Positions 1 through 5,395 of a DNA stretch of 7,493 bases are shown one piece after another. A model generated the notes under the pieces. That model ran no database searches. It saw only the letters and a program-made list of their open reading frames with translations, and was not told the origin of the DNA. This stretch comes from Acidobacteriaceae bacterium. GTDB taxonomy: Bacteria > Acidobacteriota > Terriglobia > Terriglobales > Acidobacteriaceae. The first letter of the stretch is position 1, and every line of letters begins with the position of its first letter. The DNA is taken from NCBI GenBank assembly GCA_030040115.1, contig JASHUH010000017.1:1-7493 (forward strand). Direction: 5' to 3'. The translations under genes were made by a program, and so were the position numbers.

Positions 1-120
1 AATTGTCATCAGCCACATGCAGCCTGCGCTTTCGTGATGGCAGTGGGTGCAGGCGTGAGTTATTGGCCGGCGCGGCCGGGCGACATCGGCGGATCTTAGG
101 CAGACCTTGTCTATGAGTAG
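1..120 (+). pseudogene. Eroded C-terminus of a MacB/ADOP-like ABC permease (partial, frameshifted)
   Basis: Frame 1 is open from base 1 and ends in a hydrophobic stretch followed by YWPAR (61-75), then meets a TAG at 97-99. If one C is removed at 76/77, the reading becomes PARRATSADLRQTL. If one base is then added near 111, it ends in TAT GAG TAG (112-120), giving ...QTLxYE-stop. A last transmembrane helix, then PARRAT, a short D-containing linker, and QTL/ALRYE-stop is the usual C-terminus of MacB/FtsX-type permeases, including the acidobacterial ADOP proteins. The two shifts cancel, so the final codons are back in the original frame. What is seen is the PAR box and the YE-stop. The family assignment and the shifts are inferred from only about 40 codons. 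The rest of the gene lies outside the window. It could instead be chance similarity in noncoding DNA. Confidence 0.42.
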
Positions 121-279
121 GGCGATGCAGGGGTGCGAGACTCCCGCGGCGCTAAGCAAACCGCACTTGCTGAAGGATCGTCATAGATTCTTCTGATAAC
201 TGATCTCCGGCAGTCTTCAGTTGTTGAGTCTCCGCCAGCCCACTCACTCAGAATCGGATTTGTCCTGCGAAGTCGGCTT

Positions 280-312
280 AACTGATTTGAGAGGCGGGGC
301 GTCCAATCAGTT
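280..312. repeat. 8-bp inverted repeat AACTGATT / AATCAGTT
   Basis: AACTGATT at 280-287 is the exact reverse complement of AATCAGTT at 305-312, with a 17-base GC-rich spacer. A further direct copy of AACTGAT sits at 198-204. The sequence is visible but the function is unknown. It could be a weak transcript hairpin between convergent genes or chance. Confidence 0.3.
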
Positions 313-358
313 TATCGGCCCGAAACCGCAGCCGCCGGCCAATACGGACTGCCCGCAT

Positions 359-382
359 GCGAGCCGCGCTCCTGTGGCTCGC
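359..382. repeat. GC-rich hairpin, 7-bp stem
   Basis: GCGAGCC (359-365) pairs perfectly with GGCTCGC (376-382) around a 10-base loop. It lies about 75 bp past the stop codon of the receptor gene. On the minus strand the T-rich stretch precedes the stem rather than following it, so this is not a classical intrinsic terminator. It might still act as an mRNA 3'-end stabiliser. Confidence 0.4.
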
Positions 383-453
383 GAAAATTACGATCTCCTT
401 TAAAATCAGCAAGATATTCGCCTGCTCTCACGTATTATGGGTCTAGTTAGAGG

Positions 454-3400
454 TTAAAAGCGGTAGCGGAGCGCAAACTGCAATAATCGGGGAGACATCG
501 CGCTCACTGCCTGTCCAAAACTGCTGCTAGAGATATTTCCCTCTACGGATGCGGCTCCGAAGAATTGCGCGTGGTTGAAGACATTGAAGGCTTCCGCGCG
601 GAACTCCAAAGCATGATTTTCCGTCACGAGGAAGTTGCGCGAGAGTGTGGCGTCGATGTCTTCCATTCCAGGGCCGGAGAAGAAACGGCGCCGCGCGGCG
701 CCCATGGTCCCAAGGGAGGGCAGGCTGAACTGCGAAGGATCGAAGACGAAATTTCCCGCGCGCGGTTTCGTGGCGATGCGCAGGGAAGCGCCGGTCCAGT
801 TGGGTGTGTCCACGCCGTTGTTATTAATGCCGTTGGGAATGGTGCCGAGCAACGATGTGTCGTTGTTGTTGAGCAACGTAACCGGCAACCCGGAGGTGAA
901 GCGCGCGATGCCCGCAGCAGCCCAACCGCTTTCGAGCGCGTGGAGCGTTGAACTCCTCGACGAGAGCGCGGGAAGCGCGTAGTGGAACGAGCCAACGAAG
1001 TTGTGACGCATGTCGAACGAAGACAGGCCGCGGCTGAGTGAGGGATTGACCGGGTTCACTGGCTCGGGCAGGCCGGTCGACTGATCGATGGACTTGGAGT
1101 ATGTGTAGCTGGCGAGCAGCTCGAGCCCATGTGAGCGGTGGTTCAATGTGGCTTCGAACGCGTTGTAACCGGAGTTGGCGATGGTGCGCTGCAGTTCCAC
1201 ACTGCCGAACGCCGGGCCAAATTCCGTGCGCGCGGCCTGCTCGTTGAACGGCCCGCACGAAGAGCCAAGGCTGAGGCAGAGCGCGGGGTTGGCAGGGTTG
1301 GCCTCCTCCAAGACCAGCAAGTGATGCGCAGACGCACCCACATAGCTGAGAGTGGCCAGCGTAGCGCCGAACTGACGCTCAAAGCTCGCCATCCAATGCT
1401 CGGCGTAAGGCGTATCGTCATTCGGATCGACCGCTGGAATGCCGACGAGCGGCTCAAACTGGCTCCAGTCCACGTTTGCATTGGGATTGCTGCGGCTCGC
1501 GTCATAGGCCACCTTTTGCAGTGGAAAGCGCTGACCAGCATCGGCGCCCGTGGCTGCAACCGTGAATGGATCCGTGAAGAGCGGCGGTGCGGCGGAAGTG
1601 TATGTGTAACCGTACGGCGGATTGGCGCTCATGATCCCCGCCGAGAGCCCTTCATACGCCGTGTAGAACATGCCGTAGCCGAGGCGGATGCTCGTCTGAC
1701 CCGCATCTCCGGTGAGCTTATGCAGCCACGGATCCGCGGGCGCAGGGGACCAAGCAATGCCGAGGCGCGGTGCAAAGTCGTTGCGTGCCGGCGCTAGCGA
1801 ACGCGGCACACCGAGGTCGCCTGGAAACACCAGTCCCTCCGGTCCGCCGGGATAGACCTGCGACTGCTGGCCCTTCACCAGCGTTTGGAGCTGATTGAAC
1901 TTTTCATCCCACGGGCGGATGCGATCCCAACGCGCGCCGTAGTTCACCGTTAGCTGCGGCGTGGCTTTCCAGCTGTCCTCTACAAACGCCGCCATGTAGA
2001 GGTTGCGATTGTAGAAGCTGTTGGCCTGGCCCTGCGTGTAGCTCGACGGCGCGCCAAGCAGGAAATCCGCAAAGTCGAGGCCGGTCTCCGATCCATTGAA
2101 GCCGAAGCTGCCATTGAAGACCACATCAGGATGCGTATTGATCTGGTTGGTATGGACCTCACCGCCGAACTTGAAGCCATGGGCGCCGAGGATGCGGGAG
2201 AAGGCGTCGCTGACTTCGCTGATGTTTTCTGCCTGGACGAGCGCGGTGGTGTCTACTCCCATGGTGAAGTCGTTGAAGGCAAGGTTTTCAATACCCTCGG
2301 TCGAGGGCTTCAACGGCACGATCCCAGTGAATCCTTGAGATGCGAGCGACGGCCCTACTCCGCCGCGCGGCTGACCCACGGCGTTGTCGTTGCGCATGTA
2401 GCTCAGGTGGAACTCATTGAGCGCCGCGCTCCCAACGGTGACGCTGTGGGCTAGGCTGGCAAGCTGAGCGCGGCCGTCCGAGGTTGCATCGAATCCGGGA
2501 ACGCTGGCCCCGCCGGTTCCAGTGGGATAAGGGTTGTCGAGCGAGTAATTGTCAAGGAAGTAGTATGCGGTTAGCGTTCCCTTGTTGTGAGTCCAGTCGG
2601 CGCGCATCGCGCCCTTGTCGTCCTGCAGGGTCTCGGCCTGGGCGGCGGTGGCAAACAACGCCGAACCCGCGTTTGGTTTCGGAATGTACTGGAGCAAACT
2701 AAGCGCAGGCTTGGACCACGCGGATTGCGGAATCTGCCCGCTGGGAAAGACTTGCGCGTACGGTTCGCCTGTGGTGACGGTTTGGCTCAGCCGCGCTGAA
2801 AGGAGCGAAGCCCAATAGGGACCGCTCACGCTGCCGGTCAGAGGAATCTGGCTAAAGTCGCCCGAGCGCTCGGCCAGCGAGGGCACGGCGATGTTCCCCG
2901 TGTCGATGCCCTCAATGAGTCGCGTGCCCTGGTAATCACCGAAGAGATCCAGAGACTTGATTTGAAAGGCCGGACCGCCCAGAGTTGCGCCGAACTGATT
3001 CTGCCTGTACGCGGCCCGGCCTTGCGAAAAGTAGTTGCGCGCATCGAGCGCGGTGTTGCGCAGGAACTCAAACACGCTGCCGTGGAGCTGGGCTGTGCCG
3101 GCCTTCGTCACCACCAGAATTTGGCCGCCGCTCGAATTGCCGTACTCGGCGTCGAAATTGGATGTGAGCACGCGGAGACTGTCGATCGAGTCCAGGTTGG
3201 GGATGATCGAGGCACCCATGTTCACGTCCTCTTCCACATCGCTTCCGTTCACGCGGAAGCCATTCGTCGTTTCGCGCTGGCCGCTGATGGAAAGGTTCCC
3301 AGGATTGGCGTCACCACTCGGCGGCGTAGAGGCTACGCCGGTCATGATCACGGCGCCGGGTTGCGCGGTATTTTCTGGAACGATGCCCGGTTGCACGGCC

Positions 3401-3864
3401 ATCAGGTCTGTGAAATTGCGCCCGTTCAGCGGCACGCTTTCGATCTTCTTCGTGTCCAGGTTCTCGCCAAGCTGGGTGCTGGTGGTCTCGGCCGCGAGGG
3501 CGTCGGCGGTCACTTCGACCGTTTGCGTCGTCGTCGCCACCTTGAGTTCGACATCTAACCCGGCCACGGGCGCGGAGTCATTGACAGTCACCGACCCGAT
3601 GTAAGACATGAATCCCTCATCCTGAACCTTCACTTGGTAGCTGCCCGGTCCCGGAAGAATCAGTTTGAAGTCCCCATTCGCATCCGCCGGCACAGAAGGC
3701 GGCGGGGCTGTCTCAGAGGGTAAGACAGAAACCGTTGCGCCTGGCAGCACGCTGCCCGTTGGATCATGAACCGTACCGCTGATGGCGAATTGAGGACTTT
3801 GGCAGTGCCCAGCAATTAACTGAAGGCAAAGAATAAAAACGGCGATAGCGAATCGAACTTTCAC
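454..3864 (-). CDS. Oar-like TonB-dependent receptor with carboxypeptidase-regulatory-like domain
   Basis: Predicted outer-membrane beta-barrel protein of 1136 aa, usual for acidobacterial Oar-like receptors (about 1000-1250). In order: signal peptide (about 1-22, MKVRFAIAVFILCLQLIAG); CarboxypepD_reg-like fold (about 24-108, beginning ISGTVHDPTGSVLPGA); plug domain (about 113-260) with PLNGRNFTDL at 145-154, LSISGQRETTNGFRVNGSDV at 191-210 and NFDAEYGNSSGGQILVVTKA at 236-255; then the long barrel, with FNVFNHAQFF near the end and a final ALRYRF whose last Phe fits a BAM C-terminal signal. I chose the GTG at 3864 because the signal peptide starts there and AAGGA lies upstream. The TTG at 3966 would add 34 polar residues before it. 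TonB/ExbB-driven uptake is known for the family. The substrate is unknown, and no TonB box was identified. A CRP-like site lies upstream. No frameshift or internal stop, so the gene looks functional. Confidence 0.93.
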   Translation of the reverse strand: MKVRFAIAVFILCLQLIAGHCQSPQFAISGTVHDPTGSVLPGATVSVLPSETAPPPSVPADANGDFKLILPGPGSYQVKVQDEGFMSYIGSVTVNDSAPVAGLDVELKVATTTQTVEVTADALAAETTSTQLGENLDTKKIESVPLNGRNFTDLMAVQPGIVPENTAQPGAVIMTGVASTPPSGDANPGNLSISGQRETTNGFRVNGSDVEEDVNMGASIIPNLDSIDSLRVLTSNFDAEYGNSSGGQILVVTKAGTAQLHGSVFEFLRNTALDARNYFSQGRAAYRQNQFGATLGGPAFQIKSLDLFGDYQGTRLIEGIDTGNIAVPSLAERSGDFSQIPLTGSVSGPYWASLLSARLSQTVTTGEPYAQVFPSGQIPQSAWSKPALSLLQYIPKPNAGSALFATAAQAETLQDDKGAMRADWTHNKGTLTAYYFLDNYSLDNPYPTGTGGASVPGFDATSDGRAQLASLAHSVTVGSAALNEFHLSYMRNDNAVGQPRGGVGPSLASQGFTGIVPLKPSTEGIENLAFNDFTMGVDTTALVQAENISEVSDAFSRILGAHGFKFGGEVHTNQINTHPDVVFNGSFGFNGSETGLDFADFLLGAPSSYTQGQANSFYNRNLYMAAFVEDSWKATPQLTVNYGARWDRIRPWDEKFNQLQTLVKGQQSQVYPGGPEGLVFPGDLGVPRSLAPARNDFAPRLGIAWSPAPADPWLHKLTGDAGQTSIRLGYGMFYTAYEGLSAGIMSANPPYGYTYTSAAPPLFTDPFTVAATGADAGQRFPLQKVAYDASRSNPNANVDWSQFEPLVGIPAVDPNDDTPYAEHWMASFERQFGATLATLSYVGASAHHLLVLEEANPANPALCLSLGSSCGPFNEQAARTEFGPAFGSVELQRTIANSGYNAFEATLNHRSHGLELLASYTYSKSIDQSTGLPEPVNPVNPSLSRGLSSFDMRHNFVGSFHYALPALSSRSSTLHALESGWAAAGIARFTSGLPVTLLNNNDTSLLGTIPNGINNNGVDTPNWTGASLRIATKPRAGNFVFDPSQFSLPSLGTMGAARRRFFSGPGMEDIDATLSRNFLVTENHALEFRAEAFNVFNHAQFFGAASVEGNISSSSFGQAVSAMSPRLLQFALRYRF

Positions 3865-3877
3865 GACGGGGGCAGCT

Positions 3878-3882
3878 TCCTT
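3878..3882 (-). promoter_or_regulatory. Ribosome binding site supporting the GTG start of the receptor
   Basis: On the minus strand AAGGA lies 13 bases before the GTG at 3864. The spacing is somewhat long. Together with the signal peptide that begins exactly at this GTG, it favours the shorter protein over the TTG at 3966. Confidence 0.45.
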
Positions 3883-4009
3883 CGAACCGAGTTGCAACTC
3901 TGAACCGGGCCGATGGATGCAAGGTTTTTGAAGGCCGGCACAGTATGCGCTCAATTCGATCCACAATTGCTTCTTAGATATACGACAAAATAAGTCCTAT
4001 TATTTCGGC

Positions 4010-4025
4010 AGTGATTTGGATCACA
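4010..4025 (-). promoter_or_regulatory. CRP/FNR-family-like operator TGTGA-N6-TCACT
   Basis: The minus strand reads TGTGATCCAAATCACT, which matches nine of the ten conserved positions of the CRP consensus TGTGA-N6-TCACA, and the central GTGA-N6-TCAC dyad is perfect. It sits about 150 bp upstream of the receptor start codon, in the gap behind the methyltransferase. A TATATC hexamer at 3977-3982 (minus) could be a -10 element. That would put the site centre roughly 48 bp upstream of the start point, near but not at the canonical -41.5. I see no good -35, as expected for an activator-dependent promoter. Regulation by a Crp homologue is inferred. Confidence 0.45.
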
Positions 4026-4033
4026 CCGCATCG

Positions 4034-4083
4034 TCGTTCGAAAATCTGAGCCTCAGCTCGAAACCGTCGCATTTTTCGAACGA
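4034..4083. repeat. 11-bp perfect inverted repeat TCGTTCGAAAA / TTTTCGAACGA
   Basis: TCGTTCGAAAA (4034-4044) and TTTTCGAACGA (4073-4083) are exact reverse complements separated by 28 bases. Each arm contains the self-complementary TTCGAA. The spacer carries a smaller dyad, CTGAG-C-CTCAG (4046-4056). The element lies between the methyltransferase stop and the CRP-like site. It may be a long hairpin at the 3' end of the methyltransferase transcript or a pair of regulator half-sites 39 bp apart. It lacks a trailing T-run on either strand. Confidence 0.5.
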
Positions 4084-4103
4084 TACGCGCTGCCGCTGGC
4101 GCG

Positions 4104-4136
4104 ACTTCGCCCTAATCCGCAATACCGCTGCGAAGT
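4104..4136. repeat. 7-bp inverted repeat downstream of the methyltransferase
   Basis: ACTTCGC (4104-4110) pairs with GCGAAGT (4130-4136) over a 19-base loop, about 55 bp past the methyltransferase stop. There is no poly-U tail on the minus strand. It is possibly a weak terminator or a chance repeat. Confidence 0.25.
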
Positions 4137-4190
4137 GCCTCGAAGAGGGCGAGAGCAAGGGTCAAAGTTCGCGGTGTACGTCCGGCGCGC

Positions 4191-5237
4191 TCACGCCTGA
4201 ACTGGCTTTGCCTCGACGATGCCCACATCGCTCCCAACCGGGTAGACTCCGGTCAGGCGAAAGCTTGCTGTTTCAAGAAGCCTTTTCCATTCATGCTCAC
4301 TTCGTTCTCTGCCCCCGGTAACGGTTAGCATGTTGAGATCGCTCATCAGGTGGCTTTCCAGGTGCGGGTCTGCCTGCGAAATCAGTGGTGGCAATATGAA
4401 TTCGATGATCAGCAAAGCGCCGGTCTCCGGAATCACCGCGCGGCAGTTTCTGAGAATGGTGATCGCGTCTGCATCTCGGCGCCCGTGGAGAACATGTTTC
4501 AGCATGTACACATCGGCGCCGTCTGGGACCGATCGCGTCAAATCCGCGGCCAGCAGTTTGCAGCGGGAGAAAACCTTTTCGTCAGCGAAGCGCGGCCTCG
4601 CTGCCTCTACGCTGGCCTGGAGGTCAACAAGCATGCCTTGAAGGCGGGGATAAAGCTCCAGCACGGCAAGAATCAGGGAGCCCCCGCCACCCCCAAGATC
4701 GGCGACCACGTTCGCGCCCGAAAAATCCCACGCTCTCGCGATGGGAGCGTAATCTTCCGCAGGGGCCGTACCCATGACGGCACGAAAGATCGAGTTTGCT
4801 TCAGGATCTTGTGACCAGCGGGACGGCGCCTTCGGATCACGCACCTGCGCGGCAGGCTTCCCCGTTCGAACGCAATCGGTCAACATGGACCACTCGTCGG
4901 CGAGCAGATCGGCCCAGAAAACGATGGCCGGCCACACCGATTCGGCGATGTCCTTTCGGAGCGGTCTTCCGAAAGAGGTTAACCGAAAGTGTTTCGGCGC
5001 CGTCTCTTCGGTAACGCCGATGCTGGCCAGAGCACGCAGCAGACGATAAAGAGCGTCGGCATCCGCTCGACAGCTTTCGGCCAGGTGCTCGACGCTGCTC
5101 ACTTCATCTCCGAGGGCATCGGTAATGCCGATACGTGCAGCCGCGCAAAGCACCCGGCTGCGGGAATACGCCATTGCCATTTCGACGAGTCCTGTATTCG
5201 CCGTGACATTGCCGATTCCGCCGCCAGGTCGGGTCAT
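4191..5237 (-). CDS. Family-2 SAM-dependent O-methyltransferase
   Basis: A cytoplasmic enzyme of 348 aa, usual for this family, predicted to move a methyl group from S-adenosylmethionine to a hydroxyl of a small molecule, probably as a dimer. An N-terminal helical dimerisation/winged-helix domain (about 15-100) precedes the Rossmann domain. The SAM loop VADLGGGGG is at 178-186, and the acidic residue for the ribose is D205 (VDLQ). LKHVLHGRRDADA (246-258) holds the putative catalytic His251. E279 (LLIIEF) and E311 (GGRERSEHEW) match the two conserved glutamates. The Asp-Trp that usually follows the catalytic His (HDW) is replaced by Gly-Arg here, which may alter substrate contacts. The ATG at 5237 has GAGGTG five bases upstream. 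Upstream lies the dead receptor (158 bp) and downstream the intact one (326 bp). Many bacterial members are named hydroxyneurosporene- or acetylserotonin-methyltransferase-like. The substrate here cannot be told from sequence. Confidence 0.93.
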   Translation of the reverse strand: MTRPGGGIGNVTANTGLVEMAMAYSRSRVLCAAARIGITDALGDEVSSVEHLAESCRADADALYRLLRALASIGVTEETAPKHFRLTSFGRPLRKDIAESVWPAIVFWADLLADEWSMLTDCVRTGKPAAQVRDPKAPSRWSQDPEANSIFRAVMGTAPAEDYAPIARAWDFSGANVVADLGGGGGSLILAVLELYPRLQGMLVDLQASVEAARPRFADEKVFSRCKLLAADLTRSVPDGADVYMLKHVLHGRRDADAITILRNCRAVIPETGALLIIEFILPPLISQADPHLESHLMSDLNMLTVTGGRERSEHEWKRLLETASFRLTGVYPVGSDVGIVEAKPVQA

Positions 5238-5242
5238 GGAGA

Positions 5243-5248
5243 CACCTC
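5243..5248 (-). promoter_or_regulatory. Shine-Dalgarno of the methyltransferase
   Basis: GAGGTG on the minus strand, five bases before the ATG at 5237. It is strong and well spaced, and it fixes the start. Confidence 0.7.
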
Positions 5249-5289
5249 ACATCCATCTTAAAAGAAGGAAAAATCGGCAAGTGTTGAAT

Positions 5290-5307
5290 AGCTCGTCAAT
5301 TCGAGCT
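5290..5307. repeat. Short perfect hairpin / dyad upstream of the methyltransferase
   Basis: AGCTCG (5290-5295) and CGAGCT (5302-5307) flank the loop TCAATT. It lies about 55-70 bp upstream of the methyltransferase start and overlaps a TTGACG hexamer (minus, 5295-5300) that resembles a -35 box. I could not find a convincing -10 at the right spacing. It could be an operator or part of the mRNA leader, or the end of the upstream transcript. There is no T-run. Confidence 0.35.
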
Positions 5308-5395
5308 CATAGGTGATCAAAAGGCGCGCCATTTCTTCAATCAGTTCGCAAATTGCTCGATCGCACACCGCTGCTCCCATTGCTTAGCCGTTCAG

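Larger units (their letters stand above)
121..453. other. Intergenic stretch, no supported gene
   Basis: This lies between the permease relic (+) and the convergent receptor gene (-). The one short open frame here (221-403, +) starts at a TTG codon, has no visible ribosome binding site, and encodes a low-complexity polar peptide with no recognisable motif, so I do not call it. Two small inverted repeats are listed separately. I see no tRNA, CRISPR array or IS end. The hairpins are not followed by a T-run on the minus strand, so I cannot name an intrinsic terminator for the receptor gene. Confidence 0.6.

Noticed and set aside
221..403. 60-residue open frame in the left intergenic region
   Set aside because: It starts with TTG, has no ribosome binding site, its composition is polar and low in hydrophobic residues, no motif is visible, and it contains a hairpin. 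Most likely chance.
1138..1797. 219-residue plus-strand open frame inside the first receptor
   Set aside because: It is antisense to a clearly conserved barrel region. The Arg/Ala/Gly-rich composition is typical of a shadow frame in GC-rich DNA.
2962..3604. Two long plus-strand frames (198 and 189 residues) opposite the plug domain of the first receptor
   Set aside because: Both are antisense to the conserved plug motifs and have no recognisable domain, so they are explained as shadows.
3839..3864. Possible lipoprotein signal (Cys at residue 21 of the receptor)
   Set aside because: The residue before Cys is His, which does not fit a lipobox. An ordinary signal peptidase I site is more likely for a barrel protein.
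3865..3966. Upstream extension of the first receptor to a TTG at 3966
   Set aside because: The extra 34 residues are polar and would bury the signal peptide. The GTG at 3864 begins the signal peptide exactly and has AAGGA upstream.
5323..5330. 8-bp palindrome GGCGCGCC upstream of the methyltransferase
   Set aside because: A single GC-only palindrome is expected by chance in DNA of this composition. No second copy or associated motif is present.
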